Assembly (NCBI GenBank): GCA_021741065.1
Contig: JAIOYN010000003.1
Coordinates: 1-54,626 of the forward strand
Reading direction: 5' to 3'
From: Sphingomonadaceae bacterium
GTDB lineage: Bacteria > Pseudomonadota > Alphaproteobacteria > Sphingomonadales > Sphingomonadaceae
Length of the DNA: 54,626 bases
The notes beneath the pieces are model-generated. The model saw only the letters and a program-made list of their open reading frames with translations. It did no database searches and had not been told where the DNA came from. The translations under genes and the position numbers were made by a program. Positions 8,161-16,759 of this stretch are shown here, one piece after another (position 1 is the first letter of the stretch; each line of letters opens with the position of its first letter).

Positions 8161-10259
8161 AACGTTGCCTTAATCGTGAAGCGTCCGTTGATTGGCGCGC
8201 CGGTCGAGATGTTGTTGTTGTTATGCGCGTCTGAAAAATAATTGGTGTCCAGCAGGTTTTCGATGTTTAACTGCAACTGTAACGTATCGCTTAGGTCATA
8301 ATAAAAGGCCGCATCGACGCGCGTAAACGCAGGCAATTTTGTGGTGTTTGCAGCGGTCCGGATCGCAGCAAACTGGCTAGATTGGTGAACGATGCCGAGG
8401 CCGCCAGCAAATCGGTCATTCAAGTCATAACGGTTCCATAGGCTCGCCTGATGCTTGGGAACCTGCCCCAAACGCACGCTGTCATTGCCAGCGAGCTTTG
8501 CATCTTGATAGCTGTAGCCGCCATGGACTTGCCATGATGATGTAATTTTACCCGTAGCCGCCAGCTCAACGCCTTGGGTTCGTGTCATGCCGATATTGAT
8601 GCTGGCAACCGGATTGCTTGGATCAGGCGTCGTCGCGTTGCTGCGTTCCAACTGAAACACAGCCAGCGTCAGGTTCAGATTGGGCTGCACATCCCATTTC
8701 GCCCCAAGCTCGTAATTGGTGAACTTTTCCGGCGCGAGATTTTCCTGCGTCACCGTCAGCGCCAAAAACTGGTCGCCGGAGCGTGGCAGGAAAGACTGGC
8801 TGTAGCTGCTGTACAAAGAGATATTTTCCTGCGGCTTGAAAATCAGGCCAAGGCGCGGACTGACCTTTTCGTCCTTCCGGGCAAAAGGCCAGTCAACCGC
8901 TGGAAACAGGTCAGTACCTCCAATGTCGAAATTGTCATACCGCAGACCAGCCACTACATCGACATGGTCGCCAAGGCTGATCTGGTCCTGAACATAAGCA
9001 GAGAAAAATCTTACGTCGGATGCAGTATCGCGTGACAATGCGTTGAAACTGACCGAGGGGAATATGGGATTGGTAAGACTCAACGTTGAAGTAGAGAGCA
9101 CGCCGTTGAAACGCTGGTTGACCGATTTTTGATCTCCATATTCGGTGCCGACTAGGATTTTATGCATCAGCGCACCCGTTTCCAAATCCCATACCAAATT
9201 GGCTTGCGCGATGAAATTTTCACGTTGAGTTGGATCACTATAACCGGCCAAAGCAACGGTACCATTCTGCGCCGTCGCAGCACCATTGGGATAGACGTTC
9301 AGATAAACTTTATCATAGTCACCATACAATATTGTGCCGCTAAAGCTCAGACTTGAATTTAACGCACCGTCAATCCGCAGTTTAGCGATGTGCGCCTCCA
9401 ACTTGGTATCGTTGACGCCAGGAACGCCAAAAAATTGGTCCCGGTAGCCAGCAATCGGGCGGTTGGGCTGACCGGCACCAGCGGCGATTGACGGGATGCC
9501 TCGGTCGGTTGTGCGATCATCATGCACATATTCATAGGACAGGCCAAGCTTCCATGCGTCATTCAGTTTGAACGCAACATAAGGGTTCCACGCATAACGC
9601 GCACCACCAACAAAATCGCGATGGTTGTTGAAGGTCTCGTAAACTGCGTTGATACGCACGGCGGCAGAACCGCTTAACGGCGCGTTGACATCCGCCGAAA
9701 TATCATATGCGCCCATGCTGTTGATGCTCGCTTGACCGGCATATACAAAATCATCGCTCAACGGTGATTTCTGCACGCGGTTGATGATACCGCCGCCACC
9801 GCCGCGACCGAAGATCAGGGCATAAGGCCCTTTCAATATTTCGACCCGCTCGATGTTGTAAAGCCCGCGATAATATTGGACGTCGTCGCGCACACCATCC
9901 AAGAAAAAGTCAGCGGTGGTGTTTTGCCCGCGCAAAGTAATCTGGTCGCGGTTGCCTTCGCCTTGGCCCACAGTAGTTCCGGGAACATAGCGCAATATGT
10001 CCGCAAGCGAGTGATGCGCCTGATCATCCAACTGGTCGCGGGTAACCACGTTGATCGTCTGAGGAATGTCCATTAGCGGAGTGTCGGTTTTGGTCGCGGT
10101 AACTGAATTGGTCGCAAGATAGCCATCGCTCAGGCCCGTCACAATGATCGTTCGGCTGTCATCATAAGCTTCGACGTCAAACGCTTCTTCGGCGAAGGCG
10201 GGTTGCCCCAATGCCGAAGCGGACAACAAAGCGATAATGGCCGGGGACAGGCGAGGCAT
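8157..10259 (-). CDS. TonB-dependent siderophore receptor
   Basis: Outer-membrane beta-barrel receptor, probably for a ferric siderophore. A signal peptide ends near GQPAFAEE and is followed by a TonB box-like TIIVTG. The plug domain shows DIPQTINVVTRDQL and LRGQNTTADFFLDGVRDD with ERVEILKGPYALIFGRGGGGG, the hallmark of FiuA/FoxA-like siderophore receptors. The barrel ends in Phe (RFTIKATF), as required for outer-membrane insertion. The length of 700 residues is normal. Two Fur-box-like sequences lie just upstream (10277-10295 and 10313-10327), which fits iron repression. The specific siderophore cannot be named. Confidence 0.95.
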   Translation of the reverse strand: MPRLSPAIIALLSASALGQPAFAEEAFDVEAYDDSRTIIVTGLSDGYLATNSVTATKTDTPLMDIPQTINVVTRDQLDDQAHHSLADILRYVPGTTVGQGEGNRDQITLRGQNTTADFFLDGVRDDVQYYRGLYNIERVEILKGPYALIFGRGGGGGIINRVQKSPLSDDFVYAGQASINSMGAYDISADVNAPLSGSAAVRINAVYETFNNHRDFVGGARYAWNPYVAFKLNDAWKLGLSYEYVHDDRTTDRGIPSIAAGAGQPNRPIAGYRDQFFGVPGVNDTKLEAHIAKLRIDGALNSSLSFSGTILYGDYDKVYLNVYPNGAATAQNGTVALAGYSDPTQRENFIAQANLVWDLETGALMHKILVGTEYGDQKSVNQRFNGVLSTSTLSLTNPIFPSVSFNALSRDTASDVRFFSAYVQDQISLGDHVDVVAGLRYDNFDIGGTDLFPAVDWPFARKDEKVSPRLGLIFKPQENISLYSSYSQSFLPRSGDQFLALTVTQENLAPEKFTNYELGAKWDVQPNLNLTLAVFQLERSNATTPDPSNPVASINIGMTRTQGVELAATGKITSSWQVHGGYSYQDAKLAGNDSVRLGQVPKHQASLWNRYDLNDRFAGGLGIVHQSSQFAAIRTAANTTKLPAFTRVDAAFYYDLSDTLQLQLNIENLLDTNYFSDAHNNNNISTGAPINGRFTIKATF

Positions 10260-10276
10260 AGTGAACCTTTTTATTT

Positions 10277-10295
10277 ATTGCGAATGACTCGCAAT
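10277..10295. promoter_or_regulatory. Fur-box-like palindrome (proximal)
   Basis: A perfect 7-5-7 inverted repeat, ATTGCGA ATGAC TCGCAAT, 18 bases before the siderophore receptor start. Its core TGCGAATGACTCGCA matches the 7-1-7 Fur consensus TGATAAT-n-ATTATCA at 10 of 14 positions. The TGCGAAT variant is familiar upstream of TonB receptors in alphaproteobacteria and xanthomonads. Confidence 0.6.
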
Positions 10296-10312
10296 CTTTT
10301 TTGGTTCACTAT

Positions 10313-10327
10313 TGAGAATCGTTATCA
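10313..10327. promoter_or_regulatory. Fur box (distal, near-consensus)
   Basis: TGAGAATCGTTATCA matches the 7-1-7 Fur consensus at 12 of 14 positions. It lies in the 158-base divergent region between the siderophore receptor (minus) and the ArsC-like gene (plus), 17 bases from the proximal palindrome, so two Fur dimers could bind in tandem. Operator function is inferred from sequence only. Confidence 0.65.
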
Positions 10328-10417
10328 TATGCAATTGAAAATTGTAAAAATCGTTGGATGGCTTTTGCATGTGGGCGATTGTTTGCGCTATCAAGATTGG
10401 ACTGAAGGAGTTTTTCA

Positions 10418-10768
10418 ATGATGCAAGCAACCATTTGGCATAATCCGGAGTGCGGAACCTCGTGCAAGACACTAGCAATCCTCCAAAAAACCGAAGGCGT
10501 CGTGGTTTCAGTCATCGAGTATCGCAAGCAACCCTTTACCCGCAAAAAGCTTGAACAACTGTTCCAGGATGCTGGCCTGACGCCGCGCGAAGCATTGCGC
10601 ACGCGCGGATCTCCCGCAGAAGAATTGGGTCTTATCGACGAAGCATCGTTAGACCGGATATTAGATGCGATGGTGGCCCATCCGATTTTGGTAGAACGCC
10701 CTTTTGTCGAAACGGATAAAGGCGTCAGGCTGTGCCGACCTCAGGAAGAGGTCCACGAAATTCTATAA
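10418..10768 (+). CDS. ArsC-family reductase (arsenate reductase-like / Spx-like)
   Basis: Small thioredoxin-fold protein of the ArsC family, 116 residues. The N-terminal motif is HNPECGTSCKT; Cys12 aligns with the catalytic cysteine of glutaredoxin-coupled arsenate reductases, and a second cysteine (Cys16) sits where Arg is common. The later motif HPILVERPFVET contains the arginines used to bind arsenate in the family, and RTRGSPAEELG is also conserved. AAGGAG precedes the ATG at 7 bases. No ars operon genes are nearby, and the gene is divergent from an iron-regulated receptor, so arsenate reduction is possible but unproven. Confidence 0.85.
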   Translation: MMQATIWHNPECGTSCKTLAILQKTEGVVVSVIEYRKQPFTRKKLEQLFQDAGLTPREALRTRGSPAEELGLIDEASLDRILDAMVAHPILVERPFVETDKGVRLCRPQEEVHEIL

Positions 10769-10795
10769 GCCACCCTAGGACGTCCGCCGGACGCC

Positions 10796-12535
10796 TTACG
10801 CCGCGATGGCATAAGGTTGAATTTCACCCGACAGGTAAAGAATGCGCGCCTTGGCCCGGCTCATCTTGCCGGAGCTAGTCCGAGGCAAAGTGCGCGGCGG
10901 GACCAATTCGACAACGCAGTTCATGCCGGTGACTGAACGAACCTTGTCGCGGATCTGCTCACGCAGCTTGACCCGCTCTACCTCATCCGTAGTGCGACAT
11001 TGCACCAGCACGGCAGGCGTTTCTTCGCCGCCCGGTGTTGTCACGGCAAAGGCTGCAATGTCCCCGGCCTTGAAGCCCGGCAATTGCTCCACAGCCCATT
11101 CAATGTCCTGCGGCCAATGGTTTTTGCCATTGATGATGATCATGTCCTTGGCACGGCCAACGATGTAGATATAGCCGTTTGACAGATAGCCCATATCGCC
11201 GGTGTCGAGCCATCCATCGACCAAGCAAGCATCTGTAGATTCCTTGTCGCGGAAATATTCCTTCATCAAGGACGGGCCCGTGCACCACACTTTGCCAATT
11301 ATTCGGTCCGGAACTGATGTGTTGTTTTCGTCGCGGATCTCGATGGTCATGTCTTTTACGGCACGGCCACAGTTTACGATGGCACGATACCGAACCGGGC
11401 GGTCTGTCGCGCCGGGGTGTCCCGTAAGCTCGGTCTCTTCAACCAGCTCAACTTGAATACCCTCACCTGGCGGCATGATGGATACCGCAAGCGTGGTTTC
11501 GGCAAGGCCGTAGCTCGGCAAGAACGCCGATGCCTTGAACCCGGCATCGCCAAAGGCGTCCACAAATGCCTGCATCACATCAGGCCGGATCATGTCCGCA
11601 CCATTGCCCGCAAGCCGCCATTTCGACAGGTCAAAGCGGTCGTTCACGTGGCTCTGGCTTGAAATCCGCCGCGCGCAAATGTCATAGCCGAATGTCGGCG
11701 AGTAACTGATCACCGTGCCATCGGCGGCGCTGATGACGTCAAGCCACGCCAGCGGGCGACGGGCAAAATCCTCCGTCTTCATGTAATCGGTCGACACCTG
11801 GTTCGCCACTGGCGACAGAAAACAACCGACGAGACCCATGTCATGATACCATGGCAACCACGAAACGCAGCGGTCATTTTCGGTCACTTCCATGCCATGC
11901 GAGTGCGCCGAAAGATTGTTTAACAATGCCTTATGCGTCACCGCGACGCCATGCGGAAAACGGGTCGATCCGCTCGAATATTGTAGATAGCAAATTTCGT
12001 CCGTGTCTGCCGCAGGCAGTTCCGCTTCCAACGCAATCCGGTCGCTGAAGCTTTCCCAATCCAAGCCTTCGACCTGACAAGCCCGCGCAGCATCATTGGC
12101 CATGTCGGCTAATTCAGCCGGGAAAAACAATATTTTGGGATCACAGCTTTTCAACTGCACCGACAATTGATCGACATAGCTTTCCTTGCCGCCAAACGAT
12201 GTCGGTAATGGCAGCGGCACCGGCCATGCGCCCGCATAGACACAGCCGAAAAACAACGCCGCAAAATCGGGGCCGGTTTCCGCGACCAAGGCAACGCGAT
12301 CATCCTTAGTTATGCCGTGGCTGATCAACCGATACGCCATTTTCAACGCATCTTCCCGCATTTCGCTGTAGGGATAAGGCCGGGCCAATTGGCCACGCAT
12401 GTCATGGAAGTTCAATCCGCGCTGACCCAAGGCGGCGTAATCAAGGGCCTCACCAAGCGTTGCAAAGTCGGAAAAGCGGCGCTGCAAGCTGTCCTGCGTT
12501 GGCGTGGAGGCGAGTGCGCTCATCATAATTCCCAT
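10796..12535 (-). CDS. Fatty acyl-AMP ligase (FAAL, ANL superfamily)
   Basis: Activates a fatty acid as acyl-adenylate; FAALs normally pass it to an acyl-carrier protein rather than CoA. The AMP-binding P-loop is LQYSSGSTRFPHGVAVTH near residue 190, followed by PSYGLAETTLAVS and the hinge region YLSNGYIYIVGRAKDMIIING. The C-terminal lysine motif is RTSSGKMSRAKARILYLSGEI. The length of 579 residues and the RTSSGKMSR ending are typical of FAALs, not FadD. No polyketide synthase or acyl-carrier gene adjoins it, so its partner is unknown. Three in-frame ATGs lie close together at the start; GGGA is best spaced for the later ones (12526/12523). Confidence 0.88.
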   Translation of the reverse strand: MGIMMSALASTPTQDSLQRRFSDFATLGEALDYAALGQRGLNFHDMRGQLARPYPYSEMREDALKMAYRLISHGITKDDRVALVAETGPDFAALFFGCVYAGAWPVPLPLPTSFGGKESYVDQLSVQLKSCDPKILFFPAELADMANDAARACQVEGLDWESFSDRIALEAELPAADTDEICYLQYSSGSTRFPHGVAVTHKALLNNLSAHSHGMEVTENDRCVSWLPWYHDMGLVGCFLSPVANQVSTDYMKTEDFARRPLAWLDVISAADGTVISYSPTFGYDICARRISSQSHVNDRFDLSKWRLAGNGADMIRPDVMQAFVDAFGDAGFKASAFLPSYGLAETTLAVSIMPPGEGIQVELVEETELTGHPGATDRPVRYRAIVNCGRAVKDMTIEIRDENNTSVPDRIIGKVWCTGPSLMKEYFRDKESTDACLVDGWLDTGDMGYLSNGYIYIVGRAKDMIIINGKNHWPQDIEWAVEQLPGFKAGDIAAFAVTTPGGEETPAVLVQCRTTDEVERVKLREQIRDKVRSVTGMNCVVELVPPRTLPRTSSGKMSRAKARILYLSGEIQPYAIAA

Positions 12536-12633
12536 AATGTGATTGGGCAGCGGCCCGTTTCACCTTTGATAGCTTCTTTCTTTAGCAGAGGATAGCAGTT
12601 CAAATTTCGGCCCGACTGTGGCAAGAATAGGGC

Positions 12634-13167
12634 GTGAACCAACCCCGCCCTGTCAAAAAGCCCGCTCCACCGTTGAATGCGGGAAGCCTGCGTCAATTGG
12701 CGCTGCATTATGTCGGCAAATATGCCACCACACAGTCAAAATTTGCTGTCTATTTAACGCGCAAAATACGCGAACGGGGTTGGGATGATGAACGTTGCGC
12801 CGACCTTGCCGGATTGACAGAGCAATTCACATCATTGGGCTATATCAACGACGCCCAATTTGCCGAGGCCCGCAGCAGGTCCTTTGTCCGCCGGGGCTTT
12901 GGCGGACGACGGCTAAACGAGGATTTGCGGGCCATCGGAATCGGTGACGCCGATGCCATAAATGCCAAAGCACATATGGAAGAGAGCATTTTTACCGCTG
13001 CCGAAAACTTCGCCAAACGAAAACGGCTTGGTCCCTTTGCACAGGAAGCCGCACCACCGGAGAAAAGGATTAAACAATTGAACGCTTTCCTGCGCGCCGG
13101 ACATAGTTTTGAATTGGCGAAACGGTTTGTGTATGCCGAACCCGGTGACGACCTTAGCGACGTTTGA
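12634..13167 (+). CDS. recX: RecX family regulatory protein
   Basis: Three-helix-repeat protein that binds RecA filaments and modulates recombination and the SOS response; cytoplasmic. The conserved helices are visible: LRQLALHYVGKYATTQSKFAVYL, a GYINDAQFAEARSRSFVRRGFGGRRL block, and the C-terminal LNAFLRAGHSFELAKRFV. The start is taken as the GTG at 12634, because no ATG lies upstream in frame before the conserved domain. It is divergent from the FAAL gene and converges on the (p)ppGpp synthetase gene with a 2-base gap. recA is not in the window. Confidence 0.85.
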   Translation: MNQPRPVKKPAPPLNAGSLRQLALHYVGKYATTQSKFAVYLTRKIRERGWDDERCADLAGLTEQFTSLGYINDAQFAEARSRSFVRRGFGGRRLNEDLRAIGIGDADAINAKAHMEESIFTAAENFAKRKRLGPFAQEAAPPEKRIKQLNAFLRAGHSFELAKRFVYAEPGDDLSDV

Positions 13168-13169
13168 TT

Positions 13170-15263
13170 TTAGTCGTAGACGCGGTCTGCTGTCGCCACC
13201 GCCTCTGATGCGCGAAGCGCAGAGATGATGCGCATGAGGTGTTGCAGATCATGCACTTCCAAATCCACCTCAAATGTGTGGAATTCAACATCCCGCGCGG
13301 TCATCCGCAGGTGGATGATATTGGCCTTGTGATAGCCGAATATCCCTGCAATTTCCCCCAATGTGCCGGGTCTGTTGTGAATGATAACGCGCAAGCGCGC
13401 CGACGCGCCGTCGCTGCCCTGCCCCCAGCTTAAGTCAACCCAGTCGGCGTGTGTTCCCGTCGCCAACCGATCACATTCAATGGTATGTACCTCAACTGGT
13501 TGCCCCGTCAGTCGCAGCCCGACAATCCGGTCGCCGGGAATAGGGTGGCAACATTCGCCAAGATGATACCCCACGCCCGGGGTCAATCCACGGATAGAGA
13601 TGGCGCTTTCCTGCCCCGGAAAATCGACATCGATGCCATCGGCGTCGAAACCGGGGACCAACGCCTCCATCAATGTGCGGTCGTTGATTTTACCCAAGCC
13701 AATGCGATGCATAAGCTCGTCCTCATCCTCCAGCTTCAACCGCGCCAACGCCGCCGTAAGGGCCTTTTTGCCGATCTTGCCCGGCATACGCGCGGCGATT
13801 TCTTCATACAGCTTGCGCCCAATCACGACCAGCTCATCACGTTCCCGGTGTCGGACATGGCGACGGATCGCGGCGCGTGCCTTGCCCGTGGTCACGAAAT
13901 TCATCCATGCTTGTTGGGGCTCTTGCGCCTTTGACTTCAGAATTTCGACCATGTCACCATTGCGCAACTGCGTACGTAACGGCACATGACGGCCATTGAC
14001 CTTGCCACCAACGGTTTTGTCTCCAAGGTCGGTATGCACAGCATAAGCGAAATCAACGACCGTTGAACCCTTCGGCAATTGGTGCAGAGCGCCTTTTGGC
14101 GTAAAGGCAAAAATGCGGTCCTGATACATCGCCATCCGCGTGTTTTCGAGCATGTCTTCGGCGTCTTGGCTTGTCTCGAGTATCTCAATCAGATCCCGCA
14201 GCCAGCCCGCTTGTCCATCTGGCTTGTCATCCTGTTTATAAGCCCAATGTGCCGCAAAGCCATGTTCGGAGTTACGATGCATCTCGGCGCTCCGGACCTG
14301 CACCTCTACCCGCATATTTTTAGCGAACATAATCGTCGTATGGATCGATTTATATCCGTTGCGCTTGGGTGTGGAGATAAAGTCTTTGAAACGTCCAGGC
14401 ACCATCTGCCAACGCCGATGCAGTACGCCCAAGGCGCGGTAACAATCCTCAGTGGTTTCCGTAATGACGCGAAAGGCATTGATGTCGGTCAGTTGTTCAA
14501 ACGCGACATGGCGTTCCTGCATCTTTTTCCAGATCGAATAGGGGTGCTTTTCGCGGCCCGAAATTCTGATTTTCAGGCCGGCCTGTTCCATTTCCCAAGC
14601 AATGGTGTGGTTGATCTGGTCAATCTCGATATCCGCCTTCTCGCGGATTTGCTTCAAGCGGCCCGTAATCGTCTGATAGGCGGCAGGTTCCAATTGTTCA
14701 AAGGCGAGCAACTGCATCTCGCGCATATACTCATACATGCCAATCCGTTCAGCCAGCGGGGCATAAATATCCATCGTTTCCCTAGCGATCCGGCGTCGCT
14801 TTTCGGGGCTTTTGATGAAATGCAGCGTCCGCATATTGTGCAGCCGGTCGGCCAATTTGACCAAAAGCACGCGGATATCATCGGAGATTGCGAGCAAGAA
14901 TTTGCGCAAATTTTCCGCCGCGCGCTCATCCTCGGTCTGCGCTTCAATCTTTGACAGCTTAGTAACACCATCAACCAAGCGCGCGACCTCAGGGCCGAAC
15001 CGCTTTTCAATATCTTCAATAGAGGTCAGCGTGTCTTCCACGGTGTCATGGAGCAACGCGGTGATAATCGTGTCCTCATCCATTTTGAGGTCAGTCATCA
15101 GCCCGGCCACCTCTACAGGGTGGCTGAAATATGGGTCGCCAGATGCGCGCTTCTGCGTGCCATGCATTTGTACCGTAAAAACATAGGCTCGGTTCAACCG
15201 ATCTTCATCGACGTCAGGTGTGTATGCCCGCACCCGCTCAACCAGTTCATATTGCCGCATCAT
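13170..15263 (-). CDS. rsh: Bifunctional (p)ppGpp synthetase/hydrolase, RelA/SpoT family
   Basis: Makes and degrades the stringent-response alarmone (p)ppGpp. Domain order over 697 residues: HD hydrolase domain with His48 (GDPYFSHPVEVA) and HDTVEDT at 72-78; RelA/SpoT synthetase domain with RNGYKSIHTT near residue 310; TGS domain (about 385-450, FAFTPKGALHQLPKG); and a C-terminal ACT domain (LRVIIHNRPGTLGEIAG onward). Both catalytic centres look intact, as expected where one Rsh protein does both jobs, the usual alphaproteobacterial arrangement. In many relatives rpoZ lies immediately upstream; here the upstream gene is a CC_3452-family protein behind a terminator, and no rpoZ is visible. Confidence 0.96.
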   Translation of the reverse strand: MMRQYELVERVRAYTPDVDEDRLNRAYVFTVQMHGTQKRASGDPYFSHPVEVAGLMTDLKMDEDTIITALLHDTVEDTLTSIEDIEKRFGPEVARLVDGVTKLSKIEAQTEDERAAENLRKFLLAISDDIRVLLVKLADRLHNMRTLHFIKSPEKRRRIARETMDIYAPLAERIGMYEYMREMQLLAFEQLEPAAYQTITGRLKQIREKADIEIDQINHTIAWEMEQAGLKIRISGREKHPYSIWKKMQERHVAFEQLTDINAFRVITETTEDCYRALGVLHRRWQMVPGRFKDFISTPKRNGYKSIHTTIMFAKNMRVEVQVRSAEMHRNSEHGFAAHWAYKQDDKPDGQAGWLRDLIEILETSQDAEDMLENTRMAMYQDRIFAFTPKGALHQLPKGSTVVDFAYAVHTDLGDKTVGGKVNGRHVPLRTQLRNGDMVEILKSKAQEPQQAWMNFVTTGKARAAIRRHVRHRERDELVVIGRKLYEEIAARMPGKIGKKALTAALARLKLEDEDELMHRIGLGKINDRTLMEALVPGFDADGIDVDFPGQESAISIRGLTPGVGYHLGECCHPIPGDRIVGLRLTGQPVEVHTIECDRLATGTHADWVDLSWGQGSDGASARLRVIIHNRPGTLGEIAGIFGYHKANIIHLRMTARDVEFHTFEVDLEVHDLQHLMRIISALRASEAVATADRVYD

Positions 15264-15365
15264 CGAACCAACTTGGGTCTTTTACGTTGCGATGCAACAG
15301 GAAAATGTTTTTGGGCCAGGGTCAGGATCAATTGGACGGATTGAAGCTTAGCCGCGCGACGATAA

Positions 15366-15401
15366 AAACTGCGCCGAGGGACTATGCCTCCAGCGCAGTT
15401 T
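15366..15401 (-). terminator. Rho-independent terminator after the CC_3452-family gene
   Basis: The 9-bp inverted repeat AAACTGCGC/GCGCAGTTT has an inner GAGG/CCTC extension. Read on the minus strand it is followed by TTTTTATC, so it should end transcripts of the 15482-15841 gene before the (p)ppGpp synthetase gene. Confidence 0.7.
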
Positions 15402-15481
15402 GCATTCGGTTCCTGACGCTGCCCGAAAAAAGCAGCAAGGGGGGGAGGAGATAGCGGAACCAAAAAAACTCCGGTGCCGGC

Positions 15482-15841
15482 TTAGTTCTTGGCAATGGCC
15501 TTTGCATTATCGCCATTGCATGCCGCAATTTCTTCAGCCGTGAACACACGCTCACCGGCGGTGAAGGCAGTAACTGCGCCGAATTCACGCGCTATGCTGA
15601 CGCACATATTCTTTGGCGCAGTCGACGCTATTGGCGCGCGGCAGCTGGTGCCTTCGCACCTTACATATACGCTGCCCAACAGCTCTGGCTTGGCCGTGGT
15701 CGGCTGCGCCAGTTCGGCTTTGTAATAGCTATTGTTGGCGGCGGCATGTGCCTGCGGCGCTGCAAACAAAAGGGTTGCGCTCAAAGCAGCAGCGGTAACA
15801 AGCGCGCCCATACGGGCGGAGATTTGGGAGAGAGTCATCAT
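15482..15841 (-). CDS. CC_3452 family secreted protein of unknown function
   Basis: A 119-residue exported protein. The N-terminus has a hydrophobic segment ending PQAHAAANN, a good Sec signal-peptide cleavage site, so the mature protein should be periplasmic. The mature part starts YYKAELAQP and contains a C-x4-C pair (VRCEGTSC) and two more cysteines (NMCVSIARE and AACNGDN), compatible with two disulfides. This pattern matches the CC_3452 family, conserved in sphingomonads and Caulobacter and without known function. It is monocistronic: a terminator follows, and it is divergent from an HxlR regulator across a 190-base region holding a palindrome. Confidence 0.82.
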   Translation of the reverse strand: MMTLSQISARMGALVTAAALSATLLFAAPQAHAAANNSYYKAELAQPTTAKPELLGSVYVRCEGTSCRAPIASTAPKNMCVSIAREFGAVTAFTAGERVFTAEEIAACNGDNAKAIAKN

Positions 15842-15935
15842 ATATTCCTTTAGCTGTGCTAAAAATCAAAATGCCGACTGGAACTGTGAGCCCTCGCAAG
15901 CATTTTGCGCTTCTGGTAAATCAGTTGCGAATCAC

Positions 15936-15953
15936 AACTTATTGTTATAAGTT
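15936..15953. promoter_or_regulatory. Perfect 7-4-7 palindrome, candidate HxlR operator
   Basis: AACTTAT TGTT ATAAGTT, lying between the CC_3452-family gene (minus) and the HxlR regulator gene (plus). Winged-helix HxlR dimers commonly bind such short AT-rich inverted repeats, so it may be the autoregulatory site. The role is inferred from position and symmetry. Confidence 0.5.
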
Positions 15954-16031
15954 TCTATTTGCAACTTAATTTTGCAATTTGGGTTGATTATTTGGAATAA
16001 GGGTCGCAATCTGCTTCAGAGGGGATGTTTG

Positions 16032-16547
16032 ATGGGCGAATTGCGGGAACCTTTACAACAGCTCGCTGAATGCGGCCTCCCCATGGCGCTAGAGGCAATG
16101 GGTGAACGCTGGTCATTCATGATATTGCGCGCAGCCTTTAATGGCGTTCGGCATTTTGAGGAATTTCTCTCGGAAATCAGCATCGCGCGCAACATATTGG
16201 CCAACCGCCTGACCCGCTTGACCGAAAGCGGCATATTGCACCGCACCCCCTGCCCAGACGACCGGCGCAAGGTTGAATATCGTCTGACGGAAAAAGGGCT
16301 CGACCTGCTGCCGACCATGATCGCTTTGCGCCAATGGGGCGAAAAATGGGGGACAGGTGTTTTGTCCAATCCGGTGCTGGTAGATGATCGTGACCGCCAA
16401 CCCATCCTGCCTGTGACAATCCGCAGCCATGACGAACGGGTTCTTGGCTACATGGATTTAAGCTGGATGAACGCGGCAGACATTACACCGATCAGCGCCG
16501 ACATGCATGACGTCGATGATCGCGTCCGGAAGTTAAGCGCAATTTAA
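16032..16547 (+). CDS. HxlR/MarR-like winged-helix transcriptional regulator
   Basis: DNA-binding protein of the HxlR family, 171 residues. The conserved opening ALEAMGERWSFMILRAAFNGVRHFEEF is followed by the recognition-helix region ISIARNILANRLTRLTESGIL and the wing RRKVEYRLTEKGLDLLP. The C-terminal third has no recognised ligand-binding fold that I can name. The frame is open back to 15972, but I chose the ATG at 16032 because AGAGGGG precedes it at 8 bases and HxlR homology begins soon after. A palindrome upstream may be its operator. Its regulon is unknown; the divergent CC_3452 gene is one candidate. Confidence 0.88.
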   Translation: MGELREPLQQLAECGLPMALEAMGERWSFMILRAAFNGVRHFEEFLSEISIARNILANRLTRLTESGILHRTPCPDDRRKVEYRLTEKGLDLLPTMIALRQWGEKWGTGVLSNPVLVDDRDRQPILPVTIRSHDERVLGYMDLSWMNAADITPISADMHDVDDRVRKLSAI

Positions 16548-16578
16548 TGAGCGCTACTGACATGTTGTAAAGCGGTCA

Positions 16579-16607
16579 TTGAGTTTTTGTTGCGAATCTG
16601 TTACACT
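16579..16607 (+). promoter_or_regulatory. Candidate sigma-70-type promoter for carD
   Basis: TTGAGT (16579-16584) and TACACT (16602-16607) are separated by exactly 17 bases, each matching 4 of 6 consensus positions. It lies in the 212-base gap before carD and would give a 5' untranslated leader of about 145 bases. It is predicted by eye only. Confidence 0.35.
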
Positions 16608-16759
16608 CGTTTGCGACAGGCCAACATTGGTCGAAGACTGCGCATCCAATTCAGGTAGCGGCAGTTTCATGACGTAAGGGACGAACTTAAAAAGTCTGAT
16701 GGGTGACGCTCCGTTGCCTGAACAAGCTACTTCTCCCGAATAATCAGAAAGGTCGTAAT

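Noticed and set aside
10781-10793. CGTCC-GCC-GGACG inverted repeat between the convergent ArsC-like and FAAL genes
   Set aside because: Only a 5-bp stem with a 3-base loop and no U-run on either strand, so not called as a terminator.
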